A stretch of DNA of 21,392 bases, taken from SIG587 sp045649505 (GTDB lineage Bacteria; Bacillota; Clostridia; Oscillospirales; Acutalibacteraceae). The translations under genes were made by a program, and so were the position numbers. Under the pieces are notes generated by a model. That model saw only the letters and a list, made by a program, of their open reading frames with translations. It searched no databases and was not told where the DNA came from. Where the stretch lies: positions 1 through 21,392 of the forward strand of contig JAZRQA010000021.1 of NCBI GenBank assembly GCA_045649505.1, read 5' to 3'. Shown piece after piece: positions 1 to 6,664 of this stretch. Position 1 is the stretch's first letter. Each line of letters opens with the position of its first letter.

Positions 1-141
1 TATGTAAATAATCCTTGATTATTTACGCCGACATCATTGCAATGAAATAGGTGAAATTATTTTTATAATTTCACGGACAAATTAGAAATTTGTCCGTGAA
101 AAAGCGCAAGTGCGCTTTTTCACCAACCTATATTCATTATA
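1..141 (+). repeat. Left arm of a 141-bp long inverted repeat made of tandem hairpins
   Basis: Reading along the plus strand, this segment is a string of short perfect palindromes: GTAAATAATC/GATTATTTAC, CATTGCAATG, GTGAAATTAT/ATAATTTCAC, GGACAAATT/AATTTGTCC and AAAAAGCGCA/TGCGCTTTTT. The whole 141 bp recurs as its reverse complement at 19925-20065, with 139 of 141 positions matching. The two mismatches are the two loop bases of the last hairpin. The match begins at base 1, so the element may extend outside the window. There is no coding potential. It resembles a dispersed, hairpin-rich non-coding repeat; the family name is not known to me. Confidence 0.93.
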
Positions 142-466
142 CACCAAAAGTCGAAAAAAGAAAAGAAGTTTTTAAATTTCAAAAGGCAGATAGTTTTACA
201 TAATTATTTTATTCATTTTATTTATGAATAATCATTGATTCAACTTGTTAACCGACTTATCCACCGTTTTAAGCCTTTGATTTAGCCTTTTACACCGTTT
301 TCGTGGAAAAAACAGGGGATATATGTGTGGATAACTTTAATAAGTGTTAATAGGTTACATAGTTAACATAACAACAAAATATGTCGAAAAAAGGTTAAAA
401 AACTGTAATAATTTATTCCATAAAAAAGTACAAAAACGAAGCAAAAAATTACACTTTTATAGCTGT
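142..466. promoter_or_regulatory. AT-rich gene-free region with DnaA-box-like sites
   Basis: No credible gene lies in these 325 bases. A perfect DnaA box on the minus strand (TTATCCACA, 326-334) is accompanied by TTATCCACC on the plus strand (257-265) and TTTTCCACG on the minus strand (302-310). A Spo0A-box-like TGTCGAA is at 382-388. Two or three boxes are far fewer than expected for a full origin, and dnaA/dnaN/rpmH are not adjacent. This could be a DnaA-titration or regulatory site, or chance in AT-rich DNA. Confidence 0.4.
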
Positions 467-748
467 TTACATCAGAATATACAGCAACGCCAGCATAAGT
501 AGCTCGTCGCCCTTATCGCGGTGGAGAAGAAACAGTAAGCCCGCAATAAGAAGCCCGTCACCGCTGCCTGAAAAAAGGGAAGAAAAAATATTAAGAGGGT
601 TATCATTTTTCTTTTGCGTCGCAAAGGTTTTTTGGGGGGCAGGCGTGGCGGCAGGGGCTTGATGATTTGCTTCTTTTTTTGTGCGCTCATGCATTTCGCG
701 AAGACGTTGTGTTGCCTCACGCTGCATACGCTGAAAATCCGATTCCAT
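467..748 (-). CDS. Small conserved-looking protein with hydrophobic C-terminus, unnamed
   Basis: This 93-residue protein is the last gene of a three-gene minus-strand run. Residues 1-30 are charged and probably helical or coiled-coil (MQREATQRLREMHERTKKEA). A Pro/Ala/Gln-rich linker follows, and residues 65-93 are strongly hydrophobic, with a short charged break (HRDKGDE) between two hydrophobic blocks. This suggests membrane association with the N-terminus in solution. The start is set by AGGAGG six bases before the ATG, and the gene begins 9 bases after the preceding gene's stop. I do not recognise the family with certainty. Similar short proteins ending in Leu-rich segments occur in clostridial genomes without assigned function, so no function is claimed. 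Confidence 0.75.
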   Translation of the reverse strand: MESDFQRMQREATQRLREMHERTKKEANHQAPAATPAPQKTFATQKKNDNPLNIFSSLFSGSGDGLLIAGLLFLLHRDKGDELLMLALLYILM

Positions 749-757
749 AAGAGCCTC

Positions 758-1117
758 CTAAAAAATTCCCGAAAACAGGTTGGCTTCTTTAAGGAGCGGG
801 AGTAGGTCAATAAGCTTTAAAAGCTTAACGGCGGTATCTACGCGTTTCGCCCGCTCACTGCTTAAATGGGGCTTAAGGGCAAGGAGCAGCCTTGTTCGGT
901 CATCCTCACCTCTGCTTTGAAATTTCGAAACAAGACCGATAAGCCTTCCCATATCCACTGAGCCGATATCAGTCAGAGCAGGGGACGGCTTATTATCGGG
1001 TGTCGGTGCCGCTTCGGGCTGGTTTTCGCCGAGGAGCTGCTGCGCCAGAGCCTGCACACGGCGCATAGAGTCCTCATCCCCTAAAATTTCGGCAAGCTTG
1101 CCTTGAATATCATCCAT
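758..1117 (-). CDS. Small helical protein, middle gene of the trio, unnamed
   Basis: This 119-residue protein is predicted to be mostly alpha-helical. The N-terminal segment (about 1-32) is acidic with a helical pattern. A Pro/Ala-rich low-complexity linker spans about 33-50, and the C-terminal half contains DDRTRLLLALKPHLSSERA followed by a Leu-rich helix ending near LLPLLKEANLF. The start codon lies one base after the stop of the upstream 71-residue gene, with AAAGGACGG acting as ribosome site inside that gene's end, so translational coupling is likely. I recall unannotated clostridial proteins with the same KPHLS.ER..KVD pattern but cannot name a family or a role. The tight packing suggests that the three products act together. 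Confidence 0.75.
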   Translation of the reverse strand: MDDIQGKLAEILGDEDSMRRVQALAQQLLGENQPEAAPTPDNKPSPALTDIGSVDMGRLIGLVSKFQSRGEDDRTRLLLALKPHLSSERAKRVDTAVKLLKLIDLLPLLKEANLFSGIF

Positions 1118-1118
1118 T

Positions 1119-1334
1119 TTATTTACCGTCCTTTTTTATAACGGAGTTAAACAAAGCCTGCGCCTCGGGTGAGGATAAAATTTCTTTAGTGCGCTGCTCA
1201 TCCTTTAAAATACCCTTGAGCGTTTCGAGACTTTTTTTATCAAGACTTTTTAAAAGGCCCTTTACATCCGAGCTTTTTGCAGCCTTTAATTGTTCGGGTG
1301 TAAGGTTATTTAAAAAATTTTGGTTTTCTTTCAT
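1119..1334 (-). CDS. Small Lys/Leu-rich protein, first gene of the trio, unnamed
   Basis: This is a 71-residue, lysine-rich, probably all-helical protein with repeated Leu-Lys patterns (LTPEQLKAAKSSDVKGLLKSL and LETLKGILKDEQRTKEILSSPEAQ, separated by a short stretch). It has no signal peptide or membrane segment. AAGGGGAG about seven bases before the ATG supports the start. Transcription probably begins at the palindromic TATAATATATTATA (1358-1371), shared with the divergent phosphodiesterase gene. Stop and next start are one base apart. The function is unknown; the helical repeat could mediate protein-protein contact with the two downstream products. Confidence 0.72.
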   Translation of the reverse strand: MKENQNFLNNLTPEQLKAAKSSDVKGLLKSLDKKSLETLKGILKDEQRTKEILSSPEAQALFNSVIKKDGK

Positions 1335-1335
1335 C

Positions 1336-1371
1336 TTGCACTCCCCTTCCGTTTGTGTATAATATATTATA
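1336..1371 (+). promoter_or_regulatory. Divergent promoter with shared palindromic -10
   Basis: On the plus strand, TTGCAC (1336-1341) and TATAAT (1358-1363) are 16 bases apart, upstream of the phosphodiesterase gene. The -10 lies in a 14-bp perfect palindrome (1358-1371), so the minus strand also reads TATAAT (1366-1371) for the small-protein operon, with a weaker -35 (TTCATA, 1389-1394). The two promoters overlap and could compete for RNA polymerase. Confidence 0.55.
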
Positions 1372-1406
1372 TGAATAAATAAATTTTATATGAATGAGGA
1401 CAAACA

Positions 1407-1880
1407 TTGAGAATAACCGTTATTTCCGATTCCCACGGCAATACAGCCGCAGTGCGCAAGGTAATACTTGTGCAAGAATGCTCAAGGCATATATTTTTTC
1501 TTGGTGATAATATAAGGGATATTGAGGCGGTGGCTGAAGACTTTCCCGAACGCCGTTTTTACACCGTGAGCGGCAACTGCGATTTTGGCAGTACTGCGGT
1601 TAGCACCGACCTTGCCGAGATAGCAGATACTAAAATTCTTTATACCCACGGGCACCCGTTTTACGTTAAACAGTCGCTTATACCGCTTAAAGAGGCGGCA
1701 AAAAAGAGGGGTATTCCCCTCGCGTTGTTTGGGCACACCCATATTCCCGTAACAGTATATGAGGATGGCGTTTGGCTTGTTAATCCTGGGTCGGTGAGTC
1801 AGCCCAGAAGCGGCAGACCAACCTATGCCGTTATTGATATTGAGGAAAACGGTATAATGCCGATAATAATAAATTTATAG
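1407..1880 (+). CDS. YfcE/MJ0936-type metallophosphoesterase
   Basis: This 157-residue single-domain calcineurin-like phosphodiesterase is predicted to be cytosolic and to hydrolyse phosphodiesters with a two-metal centre. All expected motifs are present: D8-S-H10, G33-D34-N35, G56-N57-C58-D59, H81-G-H83 and G109-H110-T-H112. The length fits the YfcE/MJ0936 family (about 160-185 residues). The start is a TTG at 1407 preceded by GAGGA; no nearer ATG exists in frame. The gene is followed 8 bases later by the ABC-F gene, so the two probably form one transcript. The physiological substrate of this family is generally uncertain, and rdgB, its frequent clostridial neighbour, is not present here. 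Confidence 0.9.
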   Translation: MRITVISDSHGNTAAVRKVILVQECSRHIFFLGDNIRDIEAVAEDFPERRFYTVSGNCDFGSTAVSTDLAEIADTKILYTHGHPFYVKQSLIPLKEAAKKRGIPLALFGHTHIPVTVYEDGVWLVNPGSVSQPRSGRPTYAVIDIEENGIMPIIINL

Positions 1881-1888
1881 GAGATAAA

Positions 1889-3793
1889 ATGCATTATCAG
1901 ATAACAAAGGGCAGTATTGAGCTTGGCAGTAACACAATACTGCGGGACATTAACTTTGAAATTAAGGATAAGATGAAAATAGCCGTTGTTGGCAGAAACG
2001 GCGCAGGTAAAACAACCCTGCTTCGTGCCGTTGCAGGTGAGATAGATGTTTTCGGCGAAAATCACGATATTCCCTGTGTTGCAAAAACGGGGGAGCTTCG
2101 CATAGGATTTTTAAAGCAACTTGCCTTTGCCGACGAGAGCGTTACAATGGAGTATGAGGTTAAGCGTGCTTTTTCGCGGTATACCGATATAAAGGCGCGT
2201 CTTGATGAACTACTTTTTAAAATTGAGAACGAGGGTGACGCCGATGCGGCGCAGGAGTATGCCGAGCTACAGGAATATTTTGAAATTTTAGGCGGCTACT
2301 ACTACGAAAAGGAATACGATACCGTTCTTTCAAAATTCGGCTTTACACAGGAGGATAAAAATAAGAGGTTAAATGAGTTTTCGGGAGGTCAACGCACCAA
2401 AATAGCATTTGCGAGGCTTCTTCTTTCAAAGCCTGACATATTACTGCTTGATGAGCCGACCAACCACCTTGACCTTGATGCAATTTTTTGGCTTGAGGAG
2501 TATCTGAGGAGCTATCCGGGTGCAATATTGCTCGTTTCTCACGATAGAATGTTCCTTGACCGCATTGTGGATACGGTTTATGAGGCTGAGTACGGTACCC
2601 TTACAAAGTACCGCGGCAACTACTCGGAATTTATGCGGCAAAAAAAGGAAAACTATCTACGCCGTAGGGCGGAGTATGAGGCTCAACAAAAGGAAATAGC
2701 GCGGCTTAACGAGTTGGTTGAGCGGTTTCGATACAAGGCAACCAAGGCGGCAATGGCGCAGAGCAAAATAAAGGCAATACAGAGAATGAACCCTGTGCCG
2801 CCACCCGATAGGTTCGACCTAAGGGCGTTTTATACCGACCTAACGCCCACCGTGCAAAGCGCAGGTACGGCACTTACGGTGCAGGAGTTGGGCATTGGCT
2901 ATGAAAAAATTCTTGCAACGGTTGACCTTGAGATGAAGCGCGGCAAAAAAATAGGAATTATAGGCGGTAACGGTAAGGGAAAATCAACCTTTTTAAAAAC
3001 CCTTACGGGCGCGGTACCTGCACTTTCGGGCAACTACCGCTTCGGAGCAGGTGTAACTACGGGGTATTTTGACCAGCAGATGGCGGGGGTTATAAGCGAA
3101 AAGACGGTGCTTGAGGATTATACCGACACCTACCCACTTCTTACGCACACACAGGCGCGAAACGACCTTGGCGCGTTTTTGTTTCGAGGCGACGATGTGT
3201 TTAAAAAAATCTCGGTGTTGTCAGGCGGTGAGCGCGTACGCCTTGCACTTTGCAAGATTTTTCATAAAAAACCGAATTTTCTACTGCTTGATGAGCCTAC
3301 AAACCATATGGATATTGTAGGTAAGGAGGCACTTGAAAATATGCTTAGCGAATTTTCGGGTAGTTTGCTTTGCGTTTCCCACGACCGTTATTTTTTAAAA
3401 CAGGTGGCGGATAGTCTGCTTATCTTTGATGAAAAGGGCGTCACCTATTTTCCCTATAATTACGAAACCTGGATTAACAGGCAAATTTCTACCGATGCGG
3501 CAGTACAAAATAGTAATGACGTTGAAACAAAAAGCGAACAAAAAAAGCAACGCTTTACAACGCCGCTTAAAACACTTGATAAAAAGAAAAAACGCCTTAA
3601 AAAGGCGGGTGAGCAAATAACAGAACTTGAACACAAGCTCAACGAGCTTTCAGCTTTAGCGCAAACCGAGCAGGTTATGACCGACTACCAGAGGCTTTGC
3701 GAAATAAACGAGCAGACACAAAGCCTTGAGGAGGAATTGCTTTCTCTTATGGAGGAAGCCGAAGTTATTGAAAAGGAACTTGAGAATATGTAA
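1889..3793 (+). CDS. ABC-F family ATPase (translation-associated), YdiF/Uup-like
   Basis: This 634-residue protein has two tandem ABC ATPase domains and no membrane segments. Domain 1 has Walker A GRNGAGKT (35-42), signature FSGGQ (about 163-168) and Walker B LLLDEPTNHLD (about 187). An Arg/Lys-rich interdomain linker (about 235-290) follows. Domain 2 has Walker A GGNGKGKS (about 358-365), signature LSGGE (about 444-448) and Walker B LLLDEPTNHMD (about 465). The C-terminus (about 540-634) is a Lys/Glu-rich coiled coil, as in Uup and YdiF. ABC-F proteins bind the ribosomal E site and ease stalled translation. The linker is not notably extended, which favours a housekeeping factor over an antibiotic-resistance member. 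Start ATG follows AGGAGA; the gene ends at a strong hairpin terminator. Confidence 0.93.
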   Translation: MHYQITKGSIELGSNTILRDINFEIKDKMKIAVVGRNGAGKTTLLRAVAGEIDVFGENHDIPCVAKTGELRIGFLKQLAFADESVTMEYEVKRAFSRYTDIKARLDELLFKIENEGDADAAQEYAELQEYFEILGGYYYEKEYDTVLSKFGFTQEDKNKRLNEFSGGQRTKIAFARLLLSKPDILLLDEPTNHLDLDAIFWLEEYLRSYPGAILLVSHDRMFLDRIVDTVYEAEYGTLTKYRGNYSEFMRQKKENYLRRRAEYEAQQKEIARLNELVERFRYKATKAAMAQSKIKAIQRMNPVPPPDRFDLRAFYTDLTPTVQSAGTALTVQELGIGYEKILATVDLEMKRGKKIGIIGGNGKGKSTFLKTLTGAVPALSGNYRFGAGVTTGYFDQQMAGVISEKTVLEDYTDTYPLLTHTQARNDLGAFLFRGDDVFKKISVLSGGERVRLALCKIFHKKPNFLLLDEPTNHMDIVGKEALENMLSEFSGSLLCVSHDRYFLKQVADSLLIFDEKGVTYFPYNYETWINRQISTDAAVQNSNDVETKSEQKKQRFTTPLKTLDKKKKRLKKAGEQITELEHKLNELSALAQTEQVMTDYQRLCEINEQTQSLEEELLSLMEEAEVIEKELENM

Positions 3794-3821
3794 AAAATCT
3801 CCCTTTTTAAGGGAGATTTTT
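3793..3821. terminator. Bidirectional terminator between abc-F gene and spoIIID
   Basis: An 11-bp stem, AAAAATCTCCC (3793-3803) with GGGAGATTTTT (3811-3821), has A and T tracts on its two sides, so it can end both the plus-strand ABC-F transcript and the converging spoIIID transcript. Confidence 0.88.
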
Positions 3822-3845
3822 AAATTAAATAAGTATTAGGCTTTT

Positions 3846-4094
3846 TTATACTCCCTTATATTTCTTTCGCGTTGCCAATCCGCCGCGAATGTGACGCTCG
3901 CTTTTATTTATTTCAAGCACTCGTTTTACCTTGCGGTAAAGCTGAGGGTCAGTGGCGCTCAGGCGCGAGGTAACATCTTTATGTACGGTGGATTTTGAAA
4001 TATGGAAGGTGCTTGCCGCCGCACGAACGGTCGCGCCCGTTTCAACTATATATTCCCCTAACTCTACTGCGCGTTCATTTGCCAGCTTACTCAT
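3846..4094 (-). CDS. spoIIID: Sporulation transcription factor SpoIIID
   Basis: This 82-residue DNA-binding protein contains the hallmark stretch GEYIVETGATVRAAA, a helix-turn-helix (about 22-45, STFHISKSTVHKDVTSRL), and the basic C-terminal block SERHIRGGLATRKKYK seen in Bacillus subtilis SpoIIID (93 residues; only the variable tail is shorter here). SpoIIID activates and represses many mother-cell genes during endospore formation and is normally made under sigma-E. Its presence indicates a spore former. Start ATG follows AGGAGTTG. Immediately upstream is a good sigma-E-like promoter lying in an inverted repeat that also covers the start codon (see separate entry). The gene stands alone, converging on the ABC-F gene. 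Confidence 0.95.
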   Translation of the reverse strand: MSKLANERAVELGEYIVETGATVRAAASTFHISKSTVHKDVTSRLSATDPQLYRKVKRVLEINKSERHIRGGLATRKKYKGV

Positions 4095-4131
4095 ACAATC
4101 AACTCCTAAAACACTTAGTTAATTGTATGAG
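4090..4131. repeat. 14-bp inverted repeat spanning spoIIID -10 and start codon
   Basis: Arms 4090-4103 and 4118-4131 match as reverse complements at 13 of 14 positions, separated by 14 bases. One arm contains the sigma-E -10 and the other contains the ATG. The spacer holds the ribosome site and TAAAACACTT (4107-4116), which fits the SpoIIID-site consensus WWRRACARNY at 9 of 10 positions. An operator is possible. Confidence 0.75.
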
Positions 4132-4150
4132 AGAAAAATTTTATTTATTC
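4122..4150 (-). promoter_or_regulatory. Sigma-E-like promoter of spoIIID
   Basis: On the minus strand, GAATAAA (4144-4150) and CATACAAT (4122-4129) are 14 bases apart. This matches the known sigma-E pattern (-10 CATACA-T, 14-15 base spacing), with a partial fit at -35. The expected start of transcription near 4115 leaves a leader of about 20 bases carrying AGGAG. The B. subtilis gene is transcribed by sigma-E, which agrees. Confidence 0.65.
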
Positions 4151-4180
4151 TATAAACTGCTTTCGTTAATGAAATATCTT

Positions 4181-4210
4181 AAAAAATTGCCCACCGCGAT
4201 GCGGTGGGCA
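4181..4210 (-). terminator. Terminator of the nrdR-gltX-glnS-nif3 operon
   Basis: TGCCCACCGC (4188-4197) and GCGGTGGGCA (4201-4210) form a 10-bp GC-rich stem with a 3-base loop. On the minus strand it is followed by a run of U (4186-4181), 12 bases beyond the nif3 stop. Confidence 0.92.
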
Positions 4211-4221
4211 TTAAATTATAT

Positions 4222-4974
4222 TTATTTAAACAGTTTTACCCGATAGGTATGGTCGGTTGTGAATTTGATATCGGAAAACTCATTTTTAAGCATTTCGCAA
4301 AGCGGTTCAACAATTAAATCCTCTGTATAAAAATGCCCTGCATCAATAAGGGTGATGCCTCTGTCAACGGCGGCTAAGAATACATTGTGTTTTATATCCC
4401 CTGTAATAAAAGCATCGGTGCCAAAGGACAGCGCATCCTCAAAAAAAGAGCCACCTGAACCTGAGCATACGGTCACGGTTTCGACAGGTGAACGCTCTGC
4501 AGTATAGCGTACCGCCGTGCCAAGCTTTTTGCCGATATACTCAGCAAGCTCGTCCGCCGACATTTTATAGGGCAGCGTTGCCGTTTTTAGCACATAACCG
4601 TCCTTTGTGGGTGCATTTTTCACATTTTCAAGGCTAAGTGCTTCGCACAAAACATCGTTTACGCCGCCGATACCCACATCCATATTAGTATGCATACAAA
4701 TAACGCTTAAACCGTTTTTTATGCAAAGTGCAGGAATGCTGTCAGCCGCCAGAGCCTTTAGTGGCTCGAAGATAACGGGGTGGTGTGTAACTATTAGATT
4801 TGCGCCCTGCTTTCTTGCTTTTTCGATAACGGCCTTGGTGCAATCAAGGGCAATAATACAGGAAGTTACCTCACACAGCGCATCGCCTATTAAAAGTCCC
4901 ACATTGTCAAAGTCTTGGGCGGTTTCACAAGGGAATTTAGAGTTTAGAAAATTAAAAATATCTATTACTTTCAT
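4222..4974 (-). CDS. Nif3-like dinuclear metal protein (YqfO family, short form)
   Basis: This 250-residue Nif3-family protein shows the metal-site motifs THHP (H64, H65), HTNMD (H95, D99), GDIKHN and DAGHFYTE near the C-terminus. It is the short bacterial form lacking the central CutA1-like insertion of B. subtilis YqfO. The family forms hexameric rings with paired metal ions. It is often annotated as GTP cyclohydrolase I type 2, but the cellular role is unsettled, so I leave the symbol blank. It is the last gene of the operon, starting 4 bases after the glnS stop without a clear ribosome site of its own, which suggests coupling. In many Firmicutes it sits beside trmK; here it follows glnS. 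Confidence 0.92.
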   Translation of the reverse strand: MKVIDIFNFLNSKFPCETAQDFDNVGLLIGDALCEVTSCIIALDCTKAVIEKARKQGANLIVTHHPVIFEPLKALAADSIPALCIKNGLSVICMHTNMDVGIGGVNDVLCEALSLENVKNAPTKDGYVLKTATLPYKMSADELAEYIGKKLGTAVRYTAERSPVETVTVCSGSGGSFFEDALSFGTDAFITGDIKHNVFLAAVDRGITLIDAGHFYTEDLIVEPLCEMLKNEFSDIKFTTDHTYRVKLFK

Positions 4975-4978
4975 AGCA

Positions 4979-6664
4979 TTATTTTTTCACAAAGGAGTCC
5001 TTGAGAGCCACGGTGCGGTTGATTACAAGGTTTTCGCCGTTGCTGTCAGGGTCAATGCAGAAATAGCCCTGACGCATAAACTGGAAGGTATCACCAGCCT
5101 TGGCATTTTTAAGGTCGGCATCAATTTTACAGTTTTGTAAAACCACAAGGGAACAGGGATTAAGGTTATCCGCAAAGGAGGAAACGCCCTCCTCGTCCGA
5201 GGGGTTTTCTACATTAAAGAGGCGGTCATAAAGCCTTACTGTAGCATCGGCGCAGTTTCTTGCGTTAACGAAGTGTATAGTGCCCTTGACCTTTCTGCCG
5301 TCAGGTGTTTCGCCGCCACGGCTGTCGGGGTCATAGGTGCAGTGGACGGTGGTTATATTGCCCTGCTCATCGGTCTCGTGGGAGGCGTATCTTATATAGT
5401 AGGCTCCCTTAAGTCTGACCTCCTTTGTCGGGCAAAGGCGGAAATACTTGCCGGGCGGGTCAAGCATAAAGTCGTCGCGCTCAATGTAGATTTCCTTTGA
5501 AAAGGTCACCGTTTTTTTGCCTAGCTCAGGCTTGTTGGGGTTAATATCAACGGCTATTTCCTCGGTTAAATCTTCGGGATAATTGTCAATAACAACCTTT
5601 AAGGGACGTAAAACTGCCATAGCGCGGTCTGCTTCGATATTAAGATAATCCCTTACACAGGATTCGAGCAACGCATAGTCGATAACGCTATAGGCCTTAG
5701 AAACACCTATTTTATCAACAAAATCTCTTACTGCCTGAGCGGGATAGCCGCGTCTTCTCATACCGCAGATGGTAGCCATTCTTGGGTCATCCCAACCCGA
5801 AACGAGGTTATCGTTTACAAGCTTCAAGCACTTTCTTTTACTTGTAAGGGTGTAGTTTACATTCATTCGTGCGAACTCAATCTGCCTTGGGGGCATCTTG
5901 ATATCGAGTGCCTGTAAAAACCAGTTATAAAGAGGGCGGTGGTTTTCAAACTCAAGCGAGCACAGAGAGTGGGTAACGCCCTCGCGCGCATCGGAAAGAG
6001 GGTGCGCAAAATCGTACATAGGATAAACGCACCATTTATCGCCCGTGCGGTGGTGCGGCACCTTCATGATGCGGTAGATAATGGGGTCGCGCATATTAAG
6101 GTTTGGGGAAGCCATATCAATTTTAGCCCTTAGCACCATTGCGCCGTTGTCAAACTCACCCGCGGTCATACGCGCAAAAAGGTCCTTGGTTTCGTTGATG
6201 GGACGGTCCCTGTAGGGGCTGTTAACGCCCGCCTGCGTCAGGGTGCCGCGCATCTGTCTTATCTCGTCGGGGGTAGACTCATCAACATAAGCAAGCCCTT
6301 TTTCGATAAGCTTTAGCGCGCAGTCATATATAAAATCAAAATAGTCAGAGGCGTAAAAAACATTATCCCACTTAAAGCCAAGCCATTTAATATCCTCCAT
6401 AATGGCATCAACATATTCCACGTCTTCCTTTGTGGGGTTGGTGTCGTCAAGACGAAGATTGCATTTACCTGAGTATTTTTCGGCGGTGCCGAAATCAATG
6501 CAGATAGCTTTGGCATGTCCTATATGCAAATATCCGTTGGGTTCGGGCGGAAAACGGGTTTGTACCTTATCGTACACACCTTCCTTTAAATCCTCGTCAA
6601 TAAAATCGTGAATAAAGTTAGAGGGCTTTATTTCCTGCGACTGTGTGGTTTTAATTTCTTCCAT
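4979..6664 (-). CDS. glnS: Glutamine--tRNA ligase (GlnRS)
   Basis: This 561-residue class I synthetase attaches glutamine to tRNA-Gln. Visible features are the signature PPEPNGYLHIGHAKAI (HIGH at 47-50), the second ATP motif in variant form (LTSKRK), the catalytic-core stretch RLDDTNP, and the two C-terminal beta-barrel anticodon domains typical of bacterial GlnRS. An ATG at 6688 is also in frame, but AGGAGA seven bases before the ATG at 6664 fixes the latter as start. The start overlaps the end of gltX by 14 bases. Most Firmicutes lack GlnRS and make Gln-tRNA through GatCAB, so a GlnRS encoded directly after a GluRS is notable. A tRNA-Gln(CUG) lies elsewhere in this window. Confidence 0.96.
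   Translation of the reverse strand: MEEIKTTQSQEIKPSNFIHDFIDEDLKEGVYDKVQTRFPPEPNGYLHIGHAKAICIDFGTAEKYSGKCNLRLDDTNPTKEDVEYVDAIMEDIKWLGFKWDNVFYASDYFDFIYDCALKLIEKGLAYVDESTPDEIRQMRGTLTQAGVNSPYRDRPINETKDLFARMTAGEFDNGAMVLRAKIDMASPNLNMRDPIIYRIMKVPHHRTGDKWCVYPMYDFAHPLSDAREGVTHSLCSLEFENHRPLYNWFLQALDIKMPPRQIEFARMNVNYTLTSKRKCLKLVNDNLVSGWDDPRMATICGMRRRGYPAQAVRDFVDKIGVSKAYSVIDYALLESCVRDYLNIEADRAMAVLRPLKVVIDNYPEDLTEEIAVDINPNKPELGKKTVTFSKEIYIERDDFMLDPPGKYFRLCPTKEVRLKGAYYIRYASHETDEQGNITTVHCTYDPDSRGGETPDGRKVKGTIHFVNARNCADATVRLYDRLFNVENPSDEEGVSSFADNLNPCSLVVLQNCKIDADLKNAKAGDTFQFMRQGYFCIDPDSNGENLVINRTVALKDSFVKK

Noticed and set aside
257..388. Replication origin oriC
   Set aside because: Only one perfect DnaA box and two imperfect ones are present, and no dnaA, dnaN, rpmH or gyr genes are adjacent.
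472..810. 112-residue minus-strand ORF overlapping the small-protein trio
   Set aside because: It is a frame shadow across two real genes with well-spaced ribosome sites; its composition is not protein-like.
1889..3793. ABC-F antibiotic-resistance protein
   Set aside because: The interdomain linker is not notably long, and the C-terminal coiled coil and operon context fit a housekeeping Uup/YdiF-like factor.
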